From JANJTY01 sp038257155 (GTDB lineage: Bacteria; Pseudomonadota; Gammaproteobacteria; Xanthomonadales; Xanthomonadaceae): a DNA stretch of 64,000 nucleotides. The DNA lies in the NCBI GenBank assembly GCA_038257155.1, contig JBBSJP010000006.1:1-64000 (forward strand), given 5' to 3'. Below are positions 9,064 to 16,823 of this stretch, one piece after another. The position numbers and the translations under genes were made by a program. The notes below the pieces were generated by a model. It saw nothing but the letters and a program-made list of their open reading frames with translations, did no database searches and was not told the DNA's origin. Every line of letters begins with the position of its first letter. The stretch's first letter is position 1.

Positions 9064-9152
9064 CGACTAGTCAAGGGTGTGTGCAGCGGGCGATTCGGCC
9101 TTGAGCGGCATTAGCCAGCCGCGCTGATGCGCTTCGCGAGCGGCTTCGAAAA

Positions 9153-9371
9153 CTATTTCATGCGGTAGGTGATCCGACCCTTGGTCAGATCGTAGGGCGT
9201 CATCTCGACCTTGACCTTGTCACCGGTCAGGATGCGGATGTAGTGCTTGCGCATACGTCCGGAGATGTGGGCCGTCACCATGTGGCCATTTTCCAGGCGT
9301 ACACGGAACACGGTGTTGGGCAAGGTCTCGGTGACCGTGCCCTCCATTTCGATGGAGTCGTCTTTAGACAT
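9153..9371 (-). CDS. infA: Translation initiation factor IF-1
   Basis: IF-1 occupies the ribosomal A site during initiation and helps IF-2 and IF-3. The 72-residue product is a complete S1-like OB fold: MSKDDSIEMEGTV at the N terminus, ENGHMVTAHISG in the middle and DLTKGRITYR at the end, essentially canonical. Its neighbours clpA and aat are the same as in E. coli, where serW also lies nearby; no tRNA is visible in the 9064-9152 gap here. infA is probably transcribed from its own promoter in the 91-base gap after aat. Confidence 0.98.
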   Translation of the reverse strand: MSKDDSIEMEGTVTETLPNTVFRVRLENGHMVTAHISGRMRKHYIRILTGDKVKVEMTPYDLTKGRITYRMK

Positions 9372-9462
9372 GCTTACTCTGTGGCTGCCCTGCTGCGAAA
9401 AGCCGCAGGAAGGGCGCGGATTCTGCCACGTTGGCGGCGCTTATTGAAGCGTTAAATGGTCG

Positions 9463-10188
9463 TTATGCGATTTGGGCTGACGAAAGTTGCCCGAAATCCG
9501 CTGTCCAGTGGTACTCGCGACCCGTTTGGCAGACTTGTTTCTGAACCACTGCAAGGAACTGCGCACGCGGCAGTTCATCTGCGCCGAGCCGCAGCAGGTG
9601 CGCGGAAACCACCTGGGCGTCGAGCAGTGGCCAGCCCCACTCGGCCAATCGCAGGCAAAGTCCGGCCAGTGCCGCACTCGAGGCGCCGCTTTCGAAACTG
9701 AACATGCTCTCGCCAAAGAACATGCGGCCCACGGCGACACCATAAATGCCACCGATCAGTCGCTCGCCGTCCCACACTTCCACCGAATGCGCGTGCCCCA
9801 GCGCATGCAGCTGCAGATAGGCCGCGCGCATTGCCGGCACGATCCAGGTGCCGGGCTGGCCACGCCGAGGCGTGTCGGCGCAGGCCGCGAGCACCTGGGC
9901 GAACGCGGTGTCGGCGCTTAGCGTCCAGTCCTTGCCGCGCAGCGAACGCCGCAGGCGGCGGGACAGGTGAACAGCGTCGGTGCGGAAGATAAGTCGTGGA
10001 TCCGGCGACCACCAGAGGATCGCCTGGCCTTGCGAATACCAGGGAAAGATGCCATGGCGATACGCGTTGAGCAGGCGCACAGGGGACAGGTCACCGCCGA
10101 AGGCGAGCAGGCCATCGGGATCGGTCAGCGCCAGGTCCGCGGGCGGAAACGGCGACTGGGGGTCAGGCGAGAGCGGAATCGGTCGCAT
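9463..10188 (-). CDS. aat: Leucyl/phenylalanyl-tRNA-protein transferase
   Basis: Aat attaches Leu or Phe from aminoacyl-tRNA to N-terminal Lys or Arg, creating primary N-degrons for ClpS-ClpAP. The 241-residue product has the family blocks FPPADLAL, GIFPWYSQGQ, ILWWSPDPR and GGIYGVAVGRMFFGESMFS. The ATG at 10188 gives the right N terminus; the same frame is open further upstream, but that sequence is low-complexity shadow of the neighbouring gene. The start lies 26 bases inside the end of the upstream DUF482 gene, so the two are likely co-transcribed. Confidence 0.96.
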   Translation of the reverse strand: MRPIPLSPDPQSPFPPADLALTDPDGLLAFGGDLSPVRLLNAYRHGIFPWYSQGQAILWWSPDPRLIFRTDAVHLSRRLRRSLRGKDWTLSADTAFAQVLAACADTPRRGQPGTWIVPAMRAAYLQLHALGHAHSVEVWDGERLIGGIYGVAVGRMFFGESMFSFESGASSAALAGLCLRLAEWGWPLLDAQVVSAHLLRLGADELPRAQFLAVVQKQVCQTGREYHWTADFGQLSSAQIA

Positions 10189-11305
10189 CGCGATAGGGTG
10201 AATGACGCAGGGCCGAGGCGAAATAGCGTCGCACCGATTCACGCTCATCCGAGCACCAGGGCTGCAGCGCCGCGGCGAAGTCGGTCCGCGCCACGAAGTG
10301 CCGGCTGTGGGTGAAACTCGGCAGGAACCCACGCGCGATCTTGTGCTCGCCCTGCGCGCCGGGCTCGAAGCGCGACAGGCCCTCGCGCAGGCAGTATTCA
10401 ATTCCCTGGTAATAGCAGGCTTCAAAGTGCAGTCCCGGGCTTTCGCACTGCGCGCCCCAGTAGCGACCGTAGAGCGTGCTTCCGCCACGCAGGAACAGCG
10501 CGCCCGCCTCGCAGCGTGAATCGCGCCCAGCCAGCGCCAGCACCAGGCTGCGCGGCATCGTGTGTGCCAGATGCTGCAGGAAGTCCAGACTCAAGGCCGG
10601 GTGGTTGCCGTGTTCGGCAAAGGTCTTGCAGTACAGGGCATGCATATCGGCCAGGTCCGAATCACTGGCCTCGTCGCCGTGCAAAACGCGGAAGCGATAG
10701 CCATTGGCCGTCACGCGCGCGCGTTCGCTGCGGATGTTTTTGCGCTTCTTGTGGCTCAAGTCGGCGAGGAAGTCGTCAAAATTCTCCCAGTGAGATCTGC
10801 GTTGCCAGTGGAACTGCACATCGCAGCGCGCCAGCCAGTTGCTATCGAAATCAGCAAGTTCGGGCTCAGGCAGAAAATTCACATGCAAGGAGGACAGGTT
10901 GAGCCGTGGCAAGGTTGCGCGCATCAGTTCCAGCAGCTCGCGGCGGTGCTGCGACGAGGTCGACATCAGGCGGGGACCGCTGACCGGCGAGTAGGGCACG
11001 CCGATCAACCACTTGGGGAAATACTCAAGGCCATGCTGAGCGAAGGCATGCGCCCAGGCATGGTCGAACACGAATTCGCCATGCGAGTTGCTCTTGATAT
11101 AACCCGGTGCCGCTGCCAACAGGTGCTCGCCATCCCACAACGCAGCATGCAGGGGCTGCCAGCCCCAGGCCGCCCGCAGGCAGCCGAACTCCTCCAGCCC
11201 CGACAAAAACGCATGGGAGACGAAGGGGTTGTTGCCGTCGTGCAGCGAATCCCAGCTGGCAGCCGGAATTTCGGCGAGCTGGCGGTGAAGAGTGATCGAG
11301 GGCAT
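10163..11305 (-). CDS. DUF482 family protein, FemAB/GNAT-like acyltransferase
   Basis: The 380-residue product belongs to the family known as DUF482, sometimes annotated as peptidoglycan biosynthesis/recognition protein. Recognisable blocks are SWDSLHDGNNPFVSHAFL near the N terminus, PYSPVSGPRLM, the basic HKKRKNIRSER, and a C-terminal GARGEHK-like block (GAQGEHKIARGF). The fold is a tandem GNAT of the FemX/FemAB type. The substrate is not established to my knowledge. It overlaps aat by 26 bases, which suggests co-transcription. Confidence 0.85.
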   Translation of the reverse strand: MPSITLHRQLAEIPAASWDSLHDGNNPFVSHAFLSGLEEFGCLRAAWGWQPLHAALWDGEHLLAAAPGYIKSNSHGEFVFDHAWAHAFAQHGLEYFPKWLIGVPYSPVSGPRLMSTSSQHRRELLELMRATLPRLNLSSLHVNFLPEPELADFDSNWLARCDVQFHWQRRSHWENFDDFLADLSHKKRKNIRSERARVTANGYRFRVLHGDEASDSDLADMHALYCKTFAEHGNHPALSLDFLQHLAHTMPRSLVLALAGRDSRCEAGALFLRGGSTLYGRYWGAQCESPGLHFEACYYQGIEYCLREGLSRFEPGAQGEHKIARGFLPSFTHSRHFVARTDFAAALQPWCSDERESVRRYFASALRHSPYRDATDSALA

Positions 11306-11443
11306 GACCCTATGCTGCCCTCATCCACGCTGTCGGGCACGTGAATTTCACCGTCGCAGCGACCCGTCAGCCAAACAATGCGAGCATCGAACTGGCCGGC
11401 CCGGCATACTTTGCGTGATCCACCAGTCCTGTAGTCCCCTGAC

Positions 11444-12196
11444 ATGAACTCATCCACCACCCGCTGGGTTGCCGGCATCAACGCGGTCGCATCTGCGCTG
11501 GAGCACGACTCCGAGCACGTACGCGAGATCCTGCTCGAAGCCGGCGCGAAGAATCCGCGCCTGGCTGAAATCGAGAGCACGGCGCGCGAACGCGGCATCG
11601 CCCTGCGCCGGGTCAACGCCCAGGCGCTCAACGGTGCAGCCGGCGATGCCCGCCACCAGGGCGTGGTGGCGCGCTACGAAGCCGCGCGCACCTTCGACGA
11701 GGATGACCTGGCCGGCCTGGTCGAAGCCGCCGAGGGCAAGGCCCTGGTGCTGGTGCTGGACGGCATCACCGACCCGCACAACCTTGGCGCCTGCCTGCGC
11801 TCGGCCGCCGCTGCCGGCGCGCATGCCGTGCTGATTCCCAAGGACAAGTCGGCGCCGGTCAATGCCACGGTGCGCAAGACCTCGTCCGGTGCCGCCGACC
11901 GCATCCCGGTGGTGCGTGTCACCAACCTGGCACGCAGCCTGCGTGAGTTGCGCGACCTGGGTGTGTGGGTCTATGGCCTGGAGGGCGAGAGCCCGACATC
12001 GCTTTACGGCGTCGATTTGCGCGGCAATGTGGCCCTGGTGCTGGGCAGCGAAGGCGAGGGCATGCGTCGCCTGACCCGTGAGCACTGCGACGGCCTCGTC
12101 AAGATACCAATGCCGGGCGACATCGAATCGCTGAACGTATCGGTAGCCGCTGGCGTCTGCCTGTTCGAGGCGGTGCGACAACGTAGCCCGGGTTAA
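11444..12196 (+). CDS. rlmB: 23S rRNA (guanosine-2'-O-)-methyltransferase RlmB
   Basis: RlmB methylates the ribose of G2251 in the peptidyl-transferase P loop. The 250-residue SPOUT enzyme has an N-terminal L30e-like substrate domain (GINAVASAL) and the three SpoU motifs: DGITDPHNLGACLRSA, ALVLGSEGEGMR and LNVSVAAGVCLFE; these form the trefoil knot that binds S-adenosylmethionine. Length and motif order are canonical. Its stop codon directly abuts that of the convergent zinc-ribbon gene, with no spacer. Confidence 0.96.
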   Translation: MNSSTTRWVAGINAVASALEHDSEHVREILLEAGAKNPRLAEIESTARERGIALRRVNAQALNGAAGDARHQGVVARYEAARTFDEDDLAGLVEAAEGKALVLVLDGITDPHNLGACLRSAAAAGAHAVLIPKDKSAPVNATVRKTSSGAADRIPVVRVTNLARSLRELRDLGVWVYGLEGESPTSLYGVDLRGNVALVLGSEGEGMRRLTREHCDGLVKIPMPGDIESLNVSVAAGVCLFEAVRQRSPG

Positions 12197-12487
12197 TCAG
12201 TCGGATCCGATGCTGTCCGGGCCTTTGCCGAAGGCCTTTTCGTACTTGCCCTGGCCGACCTTGCGGTACTGGGTGAAGCCGTGCTTCGCCGCGTGGCCGT
12301 CCTTCAGCACATGTGCTTTGCCGATGGCCACATTGGGCGCACTGATCACGCGCTGCACGACCGCGCCACAGCTCGGACAGACGCTTAGCGGCTCGGCGTT
12401 GAGCTTTTCGAGGTGATCGAAGCCGGGGCGGCAGTGCTCGCAGCCCTGTTCGCCCTGTTCAATGCAACGATATTCGAAGATTGGCAT
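12197..12487 (-). CDS. FmdB-type zinc ribbon protein
   Basis: The 96-residue product opens MPIFEYRC and has a zinc-ribbon layout, C-x9-C-x2-C then SVCPSCG, typical of the FmdB/CxxC putative regulatory family, though with a longer insertion between the cysteine pairs than usual. The C-terminal 50 residues are basic and glycine rich. Function in the family is not well established. The gene abuts rnt upstream with no spacer, so both are probably on one mRNA. Confidence 0.82.
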   Translation of the reverse strand: MPIFEYRCIEQGEQGCEHCRPGFDHLEKLNAEPLSVCPSCGAVVQRVISAPNVAIGKAHVLKDGHAAKHGFTQYRKVGQGKYEKAFGKGPDSIGSD

Positions 12488-13141
12488 CTAGGCGATATGC
12501 AGTTCGGGCAGCCGGGTTTCAAGCTGTTCGAGTTGCTGCCAGCGGTTGACGATCAGGCAGAACAGCTCCGCGGTGCGCTCGGCATCGTAGATCGCCGAAT
12601 GCGCTTCCTTGGCGTCCCAGTCGATGCCGGCGGCCTGCGCGGCGCGACTCAGCACGGTCTGGCCGTAAGCCAAACCGGCCAGGCTGACCGTGTCGAAATT
12701 GCTGAATGGGTGGAAGGGGTTGCGCTTGTGCTCGGTACGGCGCACCGCGGCATTGACGAAACCCAGATCGAAGGCGGCGTTGTGCCCGACGAGGATCGCG
12801 CGTTGACAGCCATATTCCTTGACTACCTTGCGAATCTCGGCAAAGACATGGTTGAGCGCCTCGCGCTCATCCCGTGCCAGGCGGAAGGGGTGATCGATGT
12901 CGATTCCGGTAATTTCCAGTGCGCGCGGATCAATATTCGCGCCAGGAAACGGCTTGACATGGGAAGCCGCGACGTCGCCGGGGTAAACGCTGCCATCTTC
13001 GCGCATCCTGATAGGAACGGCAGCGATCTCCAGCAAAGCGTCACGTTCCGAGTCAAAGCCTCCAGTTTCCACATCGACCACGACGGGAAGATAGCCGCGA
13101 AAACGGTTGGCCATTCGGCTGGCGGGGGCATGTTCGGTCAT
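12488..13141 (-). CDS. rnt: Ribonuclease T
   Basis: RNase T is a DEDD-family 3'-5' exoribonuclease that trims the CCA end of tRNA and matures 5S and 23S rRNA. The 217-residue product has the ExoI motif VVDVETGGF with D23 and E25, the ExoII region VGHNAAFDLGF and the ExoIII region EAHSAIYDAERTAEL with its catalytic His and Asp. The length and HNPFHPF-like block (RNPFHPFSNFD) fit RNase T rather than the DNA polymerase III epsilon subunit. Confidence 0.96.
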   Translation of the reverse strand: MTEHAPASRMANRFRGYLPVVVDVETGGFDSERDALLEIAAVPIRMREDGSVYPGDVAASHVKPFPGANIDPRALEITGIDIDHPFRLARDEREALNHVFAEIRKVVKEYGCQRAILVGHNAAFDLGFVNAAVRRTEHKRNPFHPFSNFDTVSLAGLAYGQTVLSRAAQAAGIDWDAKEAHSAIYDAERTAELFCLIVNRWQQLEQLETRLPELHIA

Positions 13142-13388
13142 GGGCGGCAGGATAGCAGGGATGGGAAAACGCTCCCGGTCGTTGCCGTGTGCGAGATCGA
13201 ACAGAACGCGCGGCGGGCACGGCCTATGCTGGTACTGTCAGCAAAGTGCTGGCCTTGGGCTGCGGGAGACCGCGGTTTGCAGCCTCTGTTCCTCAGTGTT
13301 TGACTGCTGACTATCCGGCGCCCTGGCGCGATGCGTGCCCGCTTCCTTTTCGGCTGAGGCCGGAATGCTCCCACAAAGGACTTCTCAA

Positions 13389-14369
13389 ATGCTGATCAAT
13401 ACCCGCGCCTGCTGTGCAAGCTTGATGGTCACCCTGATGTTTGCCACGCTTCCGGCCATGGCCCACGACGAAGAGCAGGAGGCGCCTGCAGAGAATGCGG
13501 CCGCCATGACCGTTTCCGGCGAAGCGGTGAATCCGGACGTGCTGCGCGCCCAGGTGCTTCTGGATCGCGCGCATTTCTCGCCTGGAGAGATTGATGGCGT
13601 GGCGGGATCCAACTTCGCCAAGGCGGTGCTGGGTTTCCAGCAGAGTCGCGATTTACCAGCCAGCGGCGAACTCGACGCCGACACCTGGCTCGCACTCGAG
13701 ATCGAATCGGTGCCCGAACTGGTGGACTACACGATCACCGAAGAGGATTTGCAGGGCCCTTTCATCGAAATTCCTTCTGACATCATGGACAAGGCGGCGC
13801 TTCCGGCGCTGGGTTTCCGGTCGCTGGCCGAAGCACTGGGCGAGCGCTTCCACGCAAGCCCCTTGCTGCTGCAGGCGCTCAACCCGGACAGTGCCATGGA
13901 GCAGACTGGTGAAACCATCCGTGTTCCGAACATAAATCTTGATGCGGAGCTGCCCCAAGGCAACTCCGTGGTGGTGAACGAGGCGCAGCTCACCGTGCAG
14001 CTGCTCGATTCCGAAGGTGTTGTGCTTGCGCAGTTTCCTGCCACCACAGGAAGCAGCCACGATCCGCTGCCATTAGGCGAATGGACCATCAATGGCGTGG
14101 CGCGCAACCCGGTGTTCAACTACAACCCCGAGCTGTTTTGGGCCTCGGCCCCGGACGACGCCAAGGCGACCTTGCAGGCGGGGCCAAACAATCCGGTCGG
14201 CGTGGTCTGGATTGATCTGTCCAAGCCGCACTATGGCATTCATGGCACCCCCGAGCCCGCGATGATCGGCAAGACCGAGTCCAACGGCTGCATCCGCATG
14301 ACCAACTGGGATGCAGCGCTGCTGGCCGCGGCAGTCAAGCCGGGCATGATCGCCAGTTTGCGCGAATGA
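13389..14369 (+). CDS. L,D-transpeptidase with peptidoglycan-binding domain
   Basis: This exported enzyme should form 3-3 cross-links or attach proteins to peptidoglycan. The 326-residue product has a signal peptide ending LPAMAHD, a peptidoglycan-binding-1 motif (LLDRAHFSPGEIDGV then FAKAVLGFQ, about 40-95), a small LysM-like or linker region, and a YkuD catalytic domain from about 195 to the end. The YkuD signature is present: the His of YGIHGTPEP and the catalytic Cys in SNGCIRMTN. The start at 13389 is chosen because AAAGGA precedes it and the upstream in-frame ATGs give no signal peptide. The next gene overlaps by four bases. Confidence 0.92.
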   Translation: MLINTRACCASLMVTLMFATLPAMAHDEEQEAPAENAAAMTVSGEAVNPDVLRAQVLLDRAHFSPGEIDGVAGSNFAKAVLGFQQSRDLPASGELDADTWLALEIESVPELVDYTITEEDLQGPFIEIPSDIMDKAALPALGFRSLAEALGERFHASPLLLQALNPDSAMEQTGETIRVPNINLDAELPQGNSVVVNEAQLTVQLLDSEGVVLAQFPATTGSSHDPLPLGEWTINGVARNPVFNYNPELFWASAPDDAKATLQAGPNNPVGVVWIDLSKPHYGIHGTPEPAMIGKTESNGCIRMTNWDAALLAAAVKPGMIASLRE

Positions 14370-15163
14370 CCCGGCGCGGCCTTGTAGCAGGTGTGCTGCT
14401 GTTCGCTGCGGGGGTGATCTGCGGCATGGCGGCATTGTGGTACGTCTTCGGTGGACTGGAGCGTTGGCATGCGGCCCGCCACGTGCCCCTGACGAGTGCT
14501 CCGGCGAAATCGAGTGAAATTATCGCCACGCCGCCAGAGAAGACCAGCCGGCCTGTGGAGACGCTGTCTCCTGCAAGCACGACCGCGCCGGTTACATCCC
14601 CGGCGCCGGTGCCGGTTGCACCACCGCCTGAGATGGTTGCGCAGCCAGTGCCCGAGCCGGTGCTCGATTCCAAGCATGAGCCAGTGGCTGCACCTGGACC
14701 GACGCAAGCGATGCGCAGCCTGGATCTGATCATCCCGGTAGAGGGGATTGCTGCCGCGCAGTTGCAGGACGTATTTGACGACGCACGCAGCGAAGGCCGC
14801 AAACATGAGGCGATCGACATCATGGCCCCGCGTGGCACGCCGGTGCTGGCGGTGGAGGCGGGCCGCATCGTCAAGCTGTTCGAGAGCAAACAGGGTGGCC
14901 TGACGGTGTACCAGTTCGATCCGCAGGATGAGCTTGCCTACTACTACGCCCACCTGGATCGCTACGCCGACGGCCTCACGGAAGGCCAGTCGGTCGCGCA
15001 GGGCACGGTGATCGGTTATGTCGGTCACAGTGGCAACGCCAATCCGAGCGCCCCGCATCTGCATTTCGCCATCTTCAAGCTCGATGACGAGCGACGCTGG
15101 TGGCAGGGCGAGGCAATCAATCCCTATCCGCACCTGGTGCGCGAACCTGTCGCGATGCCGTAG
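14366..15163 (+). CDS. Membrane-anchored M23 family metallopeptidase
   Basis: The 265-residue product has one N-terminal transmembrane anchor (LVAGVLLFAAGVICG), a long Pro/Ala/Val-rich linker (about 35-110) and a C-terminal lysostaphin-type LytM domain. The zinc ligands are visible in HEAIDIMAP (H..D) and in HLHF, with the YYYAHLD block between them, so the peptidase should be active on cross-linked peptides rather than a degenerate activator. Overlap (ATGA) with the L,D-transpeptidase implies coupled synthesis of a cross-link maker and a cross-link cutter. Confidence 0.92.
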   Translation: MTRRGLVAGVLLFAAGVICGMAALWYVFGGLERWHAARHVPLTSAPAKSSEIIATPPEKTSRPVETLSPASTTAPVTSPAPVPVAPPPEMVAQPVPEPVLDSKHEPVAAPGPTQAMRSLDLIIPVEGIAAAQLQDVFDDARSEGRKHEAIDIMAPRGTPVLAVEAGRIVKLFESKQGGLTVYQFDPQDELAYYYAHLDRYADGLTEGQSVAQGTVIGYVGHSGNANPSAPHLHFAIFKLDDERRWWQGEAINPYPHLVREPVAMP

Positions 15164-15352
15164 GGCTTCGCACAAGGCAGTGGGGCGCACCGTTCCGAGA
15201 GCGCCGTCGCTTTACCGACGCATCGGTGGGCAGCCTGGGCGACACTCTATACACTCGCGCATTGCGAAACGCGTGCGACGACCAGTGATGCCACTCCCGG
15301 AAAAGAAGCTTGGAATCAGCCTTGCTCACGATCGTCACGCTGGAGCAGGGCG

Positions 15353-15823
15353 ATGATCAACAACGACGTGCTGCGCGCGATTCGCTACATGCTCGACCTC
15401 AGCGACATCAAGGTGGTCGAGATCATCCGTCTGGCCGATCCGGATACGGTCATCGACAAGGCCGAAGTGCAGGCCTTCCTCAGGAAGGACGAGGAAGAGG
15501 GCTATGCAGAATGCAGCAATCGCGTGCTTGCGCAGTTTCTTGATGGCCTGATTTTCCACTACCGCGGACGCGACGAGACCCGTCCGCCGCGCCCGCTGGA
15601 AAAGCGGGTGACCAACAATGTGGTGCTGAAAAAGCTGCGAGTCGCCTTCGAGCTGAAGGATGTCGACATGCATCAGGCCTTTGAAGACGCCGGGTTCCCG
15701 ATTTCGAAGCCGGAGCTCACCGCACTGTTTCGCCAGCCCGATCACAAGCATTTCCGGCTTTGTGGCGACCAGGCATTGCGGAATTTCCTCAAGGGGCTGA
15801 CGATCCGTACGCGCGGCGCCTGA
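15353..15823 (+). CDS. DUF1456 family protein (YehS-like)
   Basis: The 156-residue soluble product contains two copies of the DUF1456 module: NNDVLRAIRYMLDLSD near the start and NNVVLKKLRVAFELKD in the middle, each followed by F(R/L) rich helices ending in FLDGLI or FLKGLT. This duplicated arrangement matches E. coli YehS. The function is unknown in the family as far as I know. No obvious operon partner; the upstream 189-base gap separates it from the peptidase gene. Confidence 0.88.
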   Translation: MINNDVLRAIRYMLDLSDIKVVEIIRLADPDTVIDKAEVQAFLRKDEEEGYAECSNRVLAQFLDGLIFHYRGRDETRPPRPLEKRVTNNVVLKKLRVAFELKDVDMHQAFEDAGFPISKPELTALFRQPDHKHFRLCGDQALRNFLKGLTIRTRGA

Positions 15824-15919
15824 AGCTGTCGGGTTTCCTGGCTCCAGAGGATGCCGGCAGGCGGCTTCCGGGTTACTGTTCGCGCAGACGAGTTCGTTGC
15901 CCACGGGAGAGGAGCACGC

Positions 15920-16111
15920 ATGTCGTTCTTGAACCGCACGAGCCGTGCGCGACATCTGCTGAACCACGGAATCGCGCTGGCCGCATTGGACCTGGCCGGC
16001 AATGCAGTTGCAAAAGCGCGTGACGCACTACCCCGGACAGCTTTCGAGCAGGGCAGCTGGCCAGCGGGTGAGCGCACGATGTTGCCGCTGGGAGTCTGCT
16101 TGAATGGGTGA
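15920..16111 (+). CDS. Small hypothetical protein, 63 residues
   Basis: I do not recognise this product. The ATG at 15920 has a strong ribosome site (GGGAGAGGAG, 7 bases upstream), and the stop codon overlaps the start of the M50B-like gene by eight bases, which supports a real translated leader of that operon. The product is basic and Ala rich (RHLLNHGIALAALDLAGNAV), with one amphipathic helix and no signal peptide or motif. It could also act mainly to couple translation of the next gene. Confidence 0.5.
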   Translation: MSFLNRTSRARHLLNHGIALAALDLAGNAVAKARDALPRTAFEQGSWPAGERTMLPLGVCLNG

Positions 16112-16823
16112 TTTCGAGCACGGCTGGCGGTGGGGCGAACTGGCGGGCCTGGTCGCGTTGGGGCTGCTGCTGATGCTGCTCTGGCAGGTGCCGATGCTGG
16201 GCTGGCTGGTCTACCCGTTCCGGCTGTTTGGCACCTTCATACATGAGCTGAGCCACGGGCTGGCCGCGCTCGCAACGGGCGGGCAGTTCGTGCGCTTCTC
16301 GGTGCATACCGACCTCTCCGGTCTGGCATGGTCGGCTGGTGGCATTCGCTGGATCGTCTCCAGCGCCGGCTATGTTGGCAGCGCAGTGTTTGGCGGCTTC
16401 CTGGTGCTGCTGGCCGCGCGCGGCACGCCGGCACGCTGGATCCTGTTCGGTCTCGGTGGTTTTCTGTGCGCACTGTGCCTGCTTTACGTGCGCAACTTGT
16501 TCGGCATCCTCACTGGCCTGTCACTCGGTGTGCTGTTGGTCGTGGCTGGACTCTATCTACGCGGCGTACTGGCCGACGTGCTGGTGATGGTGCTGGCCTT
16601 GCAAGCGCTACTGGATGGCTTCAACAGCCTGTTCAACGTCTGGCGCCTTTCGGAGGCCAGTGACGTGCATACCGATGCCCACACCATGGCCGGTCTCAGC
16701 GGCTTACCAGCCGGCCTATGGGTGGCGATCTGGATGGGGTTCTCGCTGCTGGTGCTGGCATTCGTGCTGCGCCTTGCATATCGCGGCCCCAAGCGGCCAC
16801 GTAGCCTGGAGATGACGCAATGA
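16104..16823 (+). CDS. M50B-like intramembrane metalloprotease
   Basis: The 239-residue polytopic membrane protein has about six hydrophobic segments. The zinc motif HELSH (residues 47-51) lies in the second segment in the context FGTFIHELSHGLAALATGG, as in the peptidase M50B-like family. A second conserved-looking block, LLDGFNSLFNVWRLS, with an aspartate that may be the third ligand, is about 115 residues later, followed by DVHTDAHTMA. Such proteases cut substrates inside the membrane, but substrates of this subfamily are not known to me. The stop overlaps the GIDE-LemA start by four bases. Confidence 0.85.
   Translation: MGDFEHGWRWGELAGLVALGLLLMLLWQVPMLGWLVYPFRLFGTFIHELSHGLAALATGGQFVRFSVHTDLSGLAWSAGGIRWIVSSAGYVGSAVFGGFLVLLAARGTPARWILFGLGGFLCALCLLYVRNLFGILTGLSLGVLLVVAGLYLRGVLADVLVMVLALQALLDGFNSLFNVWRLSEASDVHTDAHTMAGLSGLPAGLWVAIWMGFSLLVLAFVLRLAYRGPKRPRSLEMTQ

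Noticed and set aside
9064..9152. A serW-like tRNA between clpA and infA as in E. coli
   Set aside because: No cloverleaf, T-loop GTTCGA or CCA end is present in the gap.
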